Assembly: GCA_013141115.1 (NCBI GenBank)
Contig: JABFRP010000003.1
Span: 682,001 to 746,000, forward strand
DNA from: Ferruginibacter sp.
GTDB lineage: Bacteria > Bacteroidota > Bacteroidia > Chitinophagales > Chitinophagaceae
Direction: 5' to 3'
DNA: 64,000 bases
Positions 17,778 to 25,615 of the stretch are shown here, piece by piece; within the stretch, counting starts at the first letter, position 1; every line of letters begins with the position of its first letter. Position numbers and translations under genes: made by a program. The notes under the pieces are model-generated. The model saw only the letters and a program-made list of their open reading frames with translations, did no database searches and was not told where the DNA came from.

Positions 17778-18461
17778 ATGGAAAATCAGTTTAAGAATAT
17801 AGCATCGTTAATTGGCGACCCTGTAAGGGCCACAATTATGTGGACATTAATGGATGGGAAAGCGTTTACTGCAACTGAGCTGGCTATTACTGCCGATACA
17901 TCTCCGCAAAATATAAGTATGCATTTAACCAAATTAGTAAATGCAGAATTACTTGCAGTTGAAACACAAGGAAGGCATAAGTATTATAAATTTTCAAGAA
18001 AGGAAATAGCTTATGCTATTGAAGCAATGGTAAACTTAATACCACATACTACAGCGTTAAAAAAAATTAATACAGAAGATACTCCTGCAATTAAACATTG
18101 CAGAACCTGCTATGACCATCTTGCAGGTAAAGTTGGCGTTGCTATTACAGACAGTTTATTAGAGCAAAAAATAATTATTAATTCAAACAACATTTTTGAG
18201 ATAAGCAAAAAAGGAGAAGATTGGTTTGCTGATTTAGGTATTGATGTACAAGGGTTAAAAGAACAAAGGCGTTCATTCCTTCGTCCTTGTTTAGATTGGA
18301 GCGAAAGACGACATCATATTGCCGGTTCACTTGCGGCTGCATTACTTGATAAAATGTTTTTGGCTGACTGGATAAGAAGAACAAAAAATTCAAGAGCAAT
18401 TATTATCACTTCCAAAGGGCAAAAAGAATTATACGGACGTTTTAAAGTGAATGTAAAGTGA
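17778..18461 (+). CDS. ArsR-family winged-helix regulator with C-terminal extension
   Basis: 227 residues, about twice the size of a minimal ArsR. The wHTH occupies ~5-75 (ASLIGDPVRATIMWTLMDG, AITADTSPQNISMHLTKLV as recognition helix, then HKYYKFS wing). The C-terminal part contains KHCRTCYDHLAGKVGVAI with a C-x-x-C-x-x-H arrangement that may bind metal or sense redox, and ends with a second helical domain. It likely represses the divergent P450-ABM-hydrolase cluster. A decayed inverted copy lies at 18500-18995. Confidence 0.85.
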   Translation: MENQFKNIASLIGDPVRATIMWTLMDGKAFTATELAITADTSPQNISMHLTKLVNAELLAVETQGRHKYYKFSRKEIAYAIEAMVNLIPHTTALKKINTEDTPAIKHCRTCYDHLAGKVGVAITDSLLEQKIIINSNNIFEISKKGEDWFADLGIDVQGLKEQRRSFLRPCLDWSERRHHIAGSLAAALLDKMFLADWIRRTKNSRAIIITSKGQKELYGRFKVNVK

Positions 18462-18499
18462 CATTCTTTCGCTGCAATCAAAGAGAGTCTTGCAAAGAT

Positions 18500-18995
18500 T
18501 CTACTATACTTTTTTATGTCATTATTATTTATTTCGAGCCCTACGAAATTTTGTTCTCCTTTTTTGTTAGGCTGTAAGTGTTTGTAACAGGAGCTAATAT
18601 TCTATGCTTTAAAAAGCCTCTGTTATTAATACACCAACTCTGCCTTCTAAATGATCATAACAAGTACGACAATATTTTAAATCCAAATTATCTATATTAC
18701 TTACAATCTTCTTGTGCTTTTCATTTGAAATAAGATTACCAATAGCTTGTATAGTTATGCTACTTTAGGTCTTGAAAGTGTGTAATATTTATATCTGTTC
18801 TTGCTTTAAAAAATTAGCAAATCTGCTTTTACCAACTTGTTTTAGTACATACTTATATTTTGAGGTGATGTGTCAGCACTAAGAGCTAATTCAGTCGCAG
18901 TATATGCCCAGTTATCAAGCAATGTCCACAAAATATTTGCCCGAACCGGATCGCCAATAAGAGGTGTAATGTATCCAATTCCCACTTCCACCTGA
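18500..18995 (-). pseudogene. Decayed paralogue of the ArsR regulator
   Basis: Read on the minus strand, pieces match the ArsR at 17778 closely: PLIGDPVRANILWTLLDN, ATELALSADTSPQNISM, NKLVKADLL, NRYKYYTLSR, YCRTCYDHLEGRVGVLI and TNTYSLTKK. At least three stops and two frameshifts break it. It lies inverted relative to the intact gene and would have diverged from the hydrolase at 19073, copying the layout of the intact cluster. It fills most of the gap 18462-19072. Confidence 0.8.
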
Positions 18996-19072
18996 TTTCA
19001 TTCACAGTTAAGCCCAAAATGTAATGTTAAAGAAAATCATTCCTGACATTTGCAATTATTAAAAACTTACAA

Positions 19073-20107
19073 ATGAAATACAGCTTAATTATTTTTTTTC
19101 TTTTACTGTTTGCAAAAGCAGCTAACGCTCAACCAAATAATGATATTTTAAAAATAAAAAAGATGAATGAAAACCACATAATAAAAACTGAAAGCCGAAT
19201 TTCAGGATTACAAATTGCTCTTACACACAAAGAACCAATAGTTCTTTCAATTAATTATCCTGTTCTTTTTTTGCATGGTTCTTCGTTTCCTTCAGCATTA
19301 TCTTTTGGGTTTAAGATGAATAATTATTCATGGTTAGACAACATTTCTGAAAACGGCTACGATGTTTATGCACTTGATTTTTTGGGTTATGGAAATGCAG
19401 ACCGTTACCCAGAGATGGAAACAAATTTGCCAAATACTAAACCCGTTGGCAGGGCTTTAGATATTTATAAAGATGTAGATAAAGCGGTTGAATTGATTAT
19501 AAACAGAACTGGTAAAAAGAAAGTGTATTTAATTGGGCATTCATGGGGTGGTTCTGTTGCCGCTTTGTACGCAACAAAGTTTCCGGATAAAGTTGCTAAA
19601 TTGATTTTGTTTGCTACAATTACTGAGCGAAATGATACCACTGCCATTGAGAATATAAAAGGTGCTTTTAAAACGATGACGCCAGATGAAAGGATAGCTT
19701 CTATGAAAAACTTAACACCTGAAAAAAAAGCTTGCCAATTAGAACCTGAGATATTTAAAACATGGGGAAATACATGGTTAAAGTTCGATAATTTGACGGT
19801 AAAAAACCAAATCAATACTGTTCGGTTTCCATCAGGGCCTTCACAGGATATAGAAGATATGTTGCATGGTAGAGCATATTACAACCCTTCAAATTTAAAA
19901 GTACCGGTTTTATTAATCCGGGGTGAATGGGATGACTACCCTAACAATGCCGATGCTGAAAACCTATTTACATCTTTGGAAAATGTACCCTACAAAAAAT
20001 ATGTTGTACTAGAAAAAGGCACTCATGTGCTACACTTGGAAAAAAGCCGCTATCAATTATACAATGAAACACTTCAATTTTTGAAAACCGGAATTGGAGC
20101 AGATTAG
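19073..20107 (+). CDS. Secreted alpha/beta-hydrolase
   Basis: 344 residues with signal peptide ending KAANAQ (~residue 20). VLFLHGSSFPSALSFG is the oxyanion-hole HG loop; YLIGHSWGGSVAALYA carries the nucleophile Ser in G-H-S-W-G; VPVLLIRGEWDDYPNN holds the likely Asp and EKGTHVLHLEK the His. The fold matches esterase/lipase or aminopeptidase-type hydrolases. The substrate is unknown. It is flanked by relics of an ArsR and an ABM gene, suggesting it is the survivor of a duplicated regulator-hydrolase-ABM module. Confidence 0.85.
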   Translation: MKYSLIIFFLLLFAKAANAQPNNDILKIKKMNENHIIKTESRISGLQIALTHKEPIVLSINYPVLFLHGSSFPSALSFGFKMNNYSWLDNISENGYDVYALDFLGYGNADRYPEMETNLPNTKPVGRALDIYKDVDKAVELIINRTGKKKVYLIGHSWGGSVAALYATKFPDKVAKLILFATITERNDTTAIENIKGAFKTMTPDERIASMKNLTPEKKACQLEPEIFKTWGNTWLKFDNLTVKNQINTVRFPSGPSQDIEDMLHGRAYYNPSNLKVPVLLIRGEWDDYPNNADAENLFTSLENVPYKKYVVLEKGTHVLHLEKSRYQLYNETLQFLKTGIGAD

Positions 20108-20108
20108 G

Positions 20109-20320
20109 GGATTTATTTTTATTGAAAGATTCCAAAGTATTTACCACCCTGAAAAAAATCTTGTCACTGTCCTTTTGGGAAAGTGAAGAAGCAATAGAAA
20201 AATGGCGAAATTTAGAAATGTACAATCAAAAGGCAGCGAATACATTTTTAAGGATTATAATTTACGAATAGCACAAGTTGTTAGAGATTATGGAATGTTT
20301 GATAGCAAGAAGCGCCAGCA
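20109..20320 (+). pseudogene. Relic of an ABM monooxygenase gene
   Basis: Frames joined by shifts read FIFIERFQSIYHPEK, ILSLSFWESEEAIEKWRNLE and SEYIFKDYNLRIAQ plus VVRDYGMFD. This matches the ABM protein at 16192-16518 from its central region to the end. It begins 2 bp after the hydrolase stop codon. At least two frameshifts make it non-functional. Confidence 0.75.
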
Positions 20321-20499
20321 GATAGTAAATATCATCATAAATAGAAGAGCCGTTGATGATAATAATGAATCTGATATTGTATAAAATATTAAACTCTCTA
20401 AGCAATGCTGATTTGAACCTTTTTACCACAAAGAATTAGTGCATTTTTCCACAGAGTGCAAGAAATAATTTAACGGCAGGGTCAGTTGAATGACCAGTA

Positions 20500-20640
20500 T
20501 TATAATTCCATCTTTGTAAAATCTGCATTAAGGATTCTGGAATTGTGTTTGGCAGGATATTCTTTTACATCTTGCAGAAAAGCCAATCTCAATTCCCAAT
20601 AATTCTTTTCCGGCGTAATGGTTCTGCCGTTTCGTTATGA
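20500..20640 (-). other. Unidentified open remnant
   Basis: On the minus strand an open stretch of about 44 codons reads RNGRTITPEKNYWELRLAF, then LQDVKEYPAKHNSRILNADF and ends TKMEL (stop at 20500). It has no start codon (a stop lies just upstream) and no family I recognise. The amino-acid makeup looks protein-like, so it may be the tail of a lost gene. I see nothing else supported in 20384-20700. Confidence 0.25.
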
Positions 20641-20719
20641 CGAAGGAGTAACGATTAATATAAATGGTGGAATGATTGCGTCTGGCTCTTCATAATTTCA
20701 ATACTAATTACTGTTACCG

Positions 20720-20800
20720 TTAGGGATTGAAATGAAAATCCTTCTGTTAAGAAGATTGCAATGAAAAGCCCGACCTAAGGGAACGGCATAGGTATTGTAC
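20720..20800 (+). repeat. Structured intergenic element, possibly a dispersed repeat or small RNA
   Basis: GGG at 20723-20725 pairs with CCC at 20769-20771, enclosing two A/G-rich internal strands (ATTGAAATGAAA and TTGCAATGAAAA) and an inner stem ATCcTTCT/AGAAGAT with a GTTA loop. The symmetric GA-rich internal loop suggests a folded RNA. I recall similar GGGATTGAA...GGATTGAAG...AAGCCC elements scattered in Bacteroidota intergenic DNA, but this needs a genome comparison. Only one copy is in this window. Confidence 0.4.
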
Positions 20801-20955
20801 TCCATGCTAGGTTGTTCAAAATAAAATCAGTTTTTGTGCTTTGACTTTGAAACAGTCGGGAAACCTAAAATTCTTCGACGATTTGAAAATTTTTTCATTT
20901 GAAAAAATTAACTTTATATTTGATTTAATCCCTGGTCATTCCTATATATCCGGCT

Positions 20956-21948
20956 ATGAGTATAAAATATGTTCGTATGAATTTAGAACTTACTTTGCCA
21001 GATGATTCAATACTTGAGTTCCAACCGGGACTGCCACCTGATTATAATGGTCCTCTACTAAGAGGTTCCACTGCTATATCAGCCAAAACGAATCTTGCAG
21101 AAATAATCTTGCAACAATTAACTGGTGTTGGCTATTTTATAAGATTAAGTTCTGGCAGAATCCTCAAAAAAATTTTTGCAAAAAACTGGGCTACACAATA
21201 TGGCCTCTACAGTAATTTTGTATTAAAAAATGATGCCAGGAAAGAATTAAGTAGCATTGGTAAATTTCATCTTAGAAAAGACCAATACATCTGTTACTTA
21301 ACTAAAGAGACCAATTGCAGTGTGCTTTTTAATAAGAATGAAGATTTCAGTACAATCGACTTTTTTTACTCACCAAAATTTCTGCAGGAGTTAGTTCCTT
21401 TTTTTCCTGAGTTACAACAATTGCTCCAAGAGTCTCCACAAACGATATTGAATGGAAAAGGAGGGTGGTCTATTCCTTCCATGAAAGAAATTACTACCCA
21501 AATCCTTGATTGCCCTTATGATGAAAACACAAGACAGTTTTATTATGATTTAAAAGTTCGGGAACTGTTATACCAAATACTTGAAGCCTCATTCAAAAGG
21601 AATATTAAATCATATCATTTTACTCCATTTGAAACTGCAAGAATTCATGAAGCTCGCACTATACTTGAAAAATGCATTGACAAAAAACCGCCTTCTATCA
21701 AATCCCTCTCAAGGCAGGTAGCATTAAATGAGTTTAAACTAAAATCCGGGTTTAGAAAATATTTCCATTGTGGAATATTTGAGTGGTTGATGGAACAAAA
21801 AATGCAACATGCTAAACAACTCATTTTAAACACCAATAAACCTATCAAAGAAATAGCTTCACTGGTTGGGTATCCCCGCACCACCAATTTTATTACTGCT
21901 TTTAGAAGGTTGTTTGGGATGACACCGGGTTCATTAAGAAGGCAATAA
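20956..21948 (+). CDS. AraC-family transcriptional regulator
   Basis: 330 residues. The C-terminal ~100 residues hold the two-helix-turn-helix AraC domain: SLSRQVALNEFKLKSGFRKY as first HTH, and PIKEIASLVGYPRTTNF plus AFRRLFGMTPGSLRRQ as second with the family-ending signature. The N-terminal ~220 residues are the sensor part without a recognised ligand. It precedes the MauE-like and small secreted genes and may regulate them. Confidence 0.88.
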   Translation: MSIKYVRMNLELTLPDDSILEFQPGLPPDYNGPLLRGSTAISAKTNLAEIILQQLTGVGYFIRLSSGRILKKIFAKNWATQYGLYSNFVLKNDARKELSSIGKFHLRKDQYICYLTKETNCSVLFNKNEDFSTIDFFYSPKFLQELVPFFPELQQLLQESPQTILNGKGGWSIPSMKEITTQILDCPYDENTRQFYYDLKVRELLYQILEASFKRNIKSYHFTPFETARIHEARTILEKCIDKKPPSIKSLSRQVALNEFKLKSGFRKYFHCGIFEWLMEQKMQHAKQLILNTNKPIKEIASLVGYPRTTNFITAFRRLFGMTPGSLRRQ

Positions 21949-22043
21949 TACTCTTTGCAAAACTTTAGATCCATTTTGCAAACAACTTATCAAAAAATTA
22001 AACGAAATATTGTGAGAACTTTGTTTTTCATTTCAAATCTGCT

Positions 22044-22505
22044 ATGAAGAAAACTGAACTAATAAATTATTCAAACAGTTTAACCTGCTATCTTCTGATA
22101 TTTTTATTTACATATACAGGGATAACGAAGCTAATTGATCATTCCATTTTTAAATCTTCCATTCTGCAATCTTCTATTATAAGCAATTATGCAACTGTAA
22201 TTTCATTGTCAATTCCGCTACTTGAACTGTCAATAGTTGTTATGCTAGTCTTCGAAAAATACAGGCAAAAAGGGTTTCTATTTTCTTTATTACTAATGGC
22301 AGCCTTTACCATTTACATTACTTATATGATTTTATTCATTCCACATCTTCCTTGTTCCTGCGGAGGTATTTTAAAAGAGTTATCATGGAGTAATCATTTA
22401 CTTTTTAACAGCTTTGTAATTCTATTAATACTTGTTTCTTTACTTTCTCAGAACAAGCATAAACTTTTTATTGCAATAAACAGGACAAGCCGAAAACCTG
22501 TATAA
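22044..22505 (+). CDS. MauE/DoxX-like membrane protein
   Basis: 153 residues with four hydrophobic segments and HLPCSCGGILKELSWSNHL between helices three and four, the signature of MauE-type proteins in Bacteroidota (C-x-C-G-G). MauE helps disulphide formation in methylamine dehydrogenase; here the relatives usually sit next to secreted or redox proteins. The next gene encodes a small secreted protein with two cysteines, a plausible substrate. Confidence 0.8.
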   Translation: MKKTELINYSNSLTCYLLIFLFTYTGITKLIDHSIFKSSILQSSIISNYATVISLSIPLLELSIVVMLVFEKYRQKGFLFSLLLMAAFTIYITYMILFIPHLPCSCGGILKELSWSNHLLFNSFVILLILVSLLSQNKHKLFIAINRTSRKPV

Positions 22506-22541
22506 AATAGTAGGCTAATTTTATAATAAAAAATTTTATTT

Positions 22542-22835
22542 ATGAAAAAGTATCTGGGAATTTTTGTTGTTATGCTGGCCATTACGGCTTCAGCCTTTAC
22601 TGTTAACCATAAAGATGCTAAACTTGCAGGTAGCAGTTATACCTACAACCTGTATGGCCAGCCGGGACAAAACAATTCTTCAAATCTCAACAATCCTGCA
22701 AACTACACTTTTGTAGGTACCAGCTCTTTATCATGCAGCGGAAGCATTAATCGTTGTGGTGTTGAAGATGCTACTGATGATGGATTTGGGCATCCTGACT
22801 TTACTAAATCTTATACTATACGGGTGAGAAATTAG
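22542..22835 (+). CDS. Small secreted protein, DUF6520-like
   Basis: 97 residues. The N-terminus is a signal peptide (MKKYLGIFVVMLAITASAF). The mature part is polar, glycine/asparagine-rich, with two cysteines (SLSCSGSINRCGVED). Its size and the position after a MauE-like gene match the DUF6520 group of Bacteroidota. Function unknown. A strong terminator follows directly. Confidence 0.65.
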   Translation: MKKYLGIFVVMLAITASAFTVNHKDAKLAGSSYTYNLYGQPGQNNSSNLNNPANYTFVGTSSLSCSGSINRCGVEDATDDGFGHPDFTKSYTIRVRN

Positions 22836-22841
22836 TAAAGT

Positions 22842-22880
22842 GAAGAAGCCAGTAACTGTCTCAGGTTGCTGGCTTCTTTC
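22842..22880. terminator. Bidirectional rho-independent terminator
   Basis: GAAGCCAGTAAC pairs with GTTGCTGGCTTC (12 bp with one G-U) around a CTGTCTCAG loop. T-rich sequence follows on the plus strand and A-rich sequence precedes. It separates the plus-strand MauE/DUF6520 pair from the convergent TlpA-SusD-SusC operon. Confidence 0.85.
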
Positions 22881-22961
22881 ATTATTTAGATTCAATTACA
22901 AGCATTCTTATTTTCCTTTTGCCTTCTTCCAATATTAAACCATTTTTTAGTAATTCTTGTT

Positions 22962-24167
22962 TCAGTTTAATAATATCTGTAAAAAGAGTTTATAAAGCTT
23001 GACATTAATATTTGATGAATAATTTGTTTCATCAATAACTGGTGAATTTTTAAAAATCGCCAGCTCATTCAGGCTCTCAATTATTGTTGAAACCGGCATA
23101 TTTTTTAGAATGAAGGACTTATCAGTATACTCAAATACTTTTTCGTTAGTCACGAATCTCGAACTATCAAATTTATTTTTTGTTTTAAGTATATAACAGC
23201 TTACTTCTTTAACTTCTACTTTTACTGAAAAGGTAAAGAACTTCATTACATCATTTTGCAAATATTGATAGGCCAGACTATCACTGCTTCCATTCCATTT
23301 GGATTCATAACAAACAAGATTATTTTCCGCCCAGTTATTCATGTCGTCCAATTCGGTGGGTCGGCATAGATATTTACTAATGCAGGGTAAATTGAACATA
23401 ACCCGGTTATCATATTTAAACTCGGAATTGACAAGCGAATAGCCAAATGCCATTTTATATAAATCAATTAATGGGGTATTAACAAATTTAAATCCAATAG
23501 TCTTATTTGCAGTATCCTTAAACATTGACCAGATAGTAGATTCATTTTCCTCAATTTTTGTCATACCAATCGAATAGCCGGTTATATATTTTTGAAGCCT
23601 TCCATTTCCCTCTTTTAACAGAGCAGAGTCGGCTTGAAAATCTATTACTTCATTTTTACTATGCAGATTTAGATCTATTCCATCCAGAACCCTTGAAACA
23701 TTTTCCTCAACAGTACTAATATCATCAGTTATGAATTGTATACTACCACCTGGCTTAATCCAAATATGATGAGGTACCGTAACATGCGGAAACATGCTAT
23801 TTAAGATACTATCATTTGAAATTATAGGTAACTTAGGTAACTTAACTTTCTTAAATAGCTTTACTAAACTTTCGTCAGTATCACTTGTTACAAGCAGTAT
23901 CTGTATCTTATCTCCAAATTTCTTTTGCAGGCTTTCCATTTTTGGAAAAGCACTGATACAAGCATGGCACCATCTATTCCAAAAGTCGAGTATAATAAGT
24001 TTATCATTAAAGTCGCATAGCGAAATTGAACTGCCAGGACGATTGAATATATGTGTAAACGACAGTGAAGGAAGAGTATCGCCAATGTTCAACCTTTTAT
24101 TGTATTGTGAAAAGCTTACCAATGGAATTAAATATAAAACCATCAGGCGCATTATTTTATGTGCCAT
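22962..24167 (-). CDS. TlpA-like thioredoxin-fold protein, C-terminus frameshifted
   Basis: 401 residues. A short signal peptide is followed by a redoxin domain (~25-165) with ILDFWNRWCHACISAFP, the C-x-x-C active site of TlpA-type periplasmic thiol-disulphide reductases. A long C-terminal domain (~190-400) resembles DUF3738/TIGR03435-type regions. The reading ends LYKLFLQILLN, but adding one T in a five-T run at ~22980 opens another frame reading TDIIKLKQELLKNGLILEEG and ending at 22882, which looks like the true family C-terminus. It is the last gene of the SusC/SusD operon. Confidence 0.8.
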   Translation of the reverse strand: MAHKIMRLMVLYLIPLVSFSQYNKRLNIGDTLPSLSFTHIFNRPGSSISLCDFNDKLIILDFWNRWCHACISAFPKMESLQKKFGDKIQILLVTSDTDESLVKLFKKVKLPKLPIISNDSILNSMFPHVTVPHHIWIKPGGSIQFITDDISTVEENVSRVLDGIDLNLHSKNEVIDFQADSALLKEGNGRLQKYITGYSIGMTKIEENESTIWSMFKDTANKTIGFKFVNTPLIDLYKMAFGYSLVNSEFKYDNRVMFNLPCISKYLCRPTELDDMNNWAENNLVCYESKWNGSSDSLAYQYLQNDVMKFFTFSVKVEVKEVSCYILKTKNKFDSSRFVTNEKVFEYTDKSFILKNMPVSTIIESLNELAIFKNSPVIDETNYSSNINVKLYKLFLQILLN

Positions 24168-24215
24168 AAAAATTAAAATGATTAGTTGGACTTAGAACAT
24201 AACAGTAGATACCTT

Positions 24216-25613
24216 TTAATATCCTGGATTTTGTGATAGGGATGGGTTTAGGTTAATTTCCTGTTGTGGAATTGGCCATAAAACATCAGTTAATTGCCAG
24301 GTTGCTCCTTTAAATGGTGCTAATATGTCGGTAGCTCTTGCAGTTCTTTTTAAATCATACCAACGGTGAGACCATTCACAAAAAAGTTCAGAACGCCTTT
24401 CTTGTTCAATAGCCAACTTCAGCGATGGTATGTCATTTGCTAATGTGTTGCCAAGTCCAGCACGACCTCGAATAATATTAATATCGGATATTGCATCTGA
24501 AACTTTATTTTGATTCATGGATGCTTCCGCTCTAATAAGATATATTTCTGCTATCCTGAATACCATATAGTATTCAGTTAATGATGCACCATTCGGCACT
24601 TTATACTTATAAGGAAAATACAAAGTATCAGTATTAAAAACTCTGAATTTTATCCAGGAATTTTTTCTGTTATCGCCATTTTCAAATGAGCTTCGCAAAC
24701 TTGAACTAACAAGGTATGTAGGAATTGAAAAAGGACTTGCCGGCAAAACTTCCAAACCTTCATAGGTATTAAATCCCGGACGAACGGGCTTCATTTGCCA
24801 AATCACTTCTGTACTGCCATTCAGAAAAACACTATTCAAATTAGTTTCTAATGAATATAAGCTTGAATTGATAATAGCATTTGCTTCTGATTCTGCTTCC
24901 TGCCAGCGGCTTGTATATAAATAGCAACGAGATAGCAATGCTGCAGCAGTCCAATTATTAGGTCTTACCCTTTCTGCTGAAACATACTCAGCCCTTAGTA
25001 ATCTTTTAGCTTCATTGAGGTCATTTATGACTTGGGAATAAATTTCTGTGATGGCAGTTCTTGGAGCAGTTGCAGCATTCTGATATTTGGTAGAGGTAAT
25101 CAGAGGAACATCACCAAATAAGTTTACTAAATGAAAATAACAAAAGGCTCTTATAAATTTGGCTTCTCCGGCCAATTGATTTTTCAGTGAAACAGATAAT
25201 ACCTGTGACTGCGATAATTTTTCTAATGCAAGGTTTGCTGCATAGATATATTTATAGGCGGGTTTCCAAAATGAATTATCAATATTTATGTGATTTACCT
25301 GGGTTATTTCGTTTTTGGTAAACTCATCCTTTAAACCAGGTGTGTAAAAATACAATTCATCAGCCGACATGCCCCCATATAAAGTAACAGCCGAGTTAGA
25401 GAAAAGATTTCTGTTAGTTAGCATTTCACTATAAATACCAGTAATTGCACTGGTAGCAGTTGAACTATCTTTAAAAACCTTATCACTGTTCAGCTGATCA
25501 TTAGGGTCTTCTACTTCAATAAATTTTTTACAAGAAGTTGATAGTAATCCTAGCATTACAATTAGCAATGTGCAAAGAGTTATATGTGTGTATTTCGATT
25601 TCATTTTATTCAT
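24216..25613 (-). CDS. SusD/RagB-family outer-membrane lipoprotein
   Basis: 465 residues. Lipobox LLSTSCKKFIEV gives a lipidated Cys near residue 27. The N-terminal SusD-like domain includes FRAFCYFHLVNLFGDVP, the conserved helix of the TPR core (here GEAKFIRAFCYFHLVNLFG), and AEIYLIRAEASMNQ and ERRSELFCEWSHRWYDLKR near the end are the C-terminal SusD/RagB hallmarks. It caps the SusC transporter at the cell surface and binds the ligand. It starts 3 bp after the SusC stop. Confidence 0.95.
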   Translation of the reverse strand: MNKMKSKYTHITLCTLLIVMLGLLSTSCKKFIEVEDPNDQLNSDKVFKDSSTATSAITGIYSEMLTNRNLFSNSAVTLYGGMSADELYFYTPGLKDEFTKNEITQVNHINIDNSFWKPAYKYIYAANLALEKLSQSQVLSVSLKNQLAGEAKFIRAFCYFHLVNLFGDVPLITSTKYQNAATAPRTAITEIYSQVINDLNEAKRLLRAEYVSAERVRPNNWTAAALLSRCYLYTSRWQEAESEANAIINSSLYSLETNLNSVFLNGSTEVIWQMKPVRPGFNTYEGLEVLPASPFSIPTYLVSSSLRSSFENGDNRKNSWIKFRVFNTDTLYFPYKYKVPNGASLTEYYMVFRIAEIYLIRAEASMNQNKVSDAISDINIIRGRAGLGNTLANDIPSLKLAIEQERRSELFCEWSHRWYDLKRTARATDILAPFKGATWQLTDVLWPIPQQEINLNPSLSQNPGY

Positions 25614-25615
25614 TT

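Noticed and set aside
20720..20800. CRISPR repeat
   Set aside because: ATTGAAA-like sequence appears in CRISPR repeats of other phyla, but there is only one unit, no spacer array and no cas gene.
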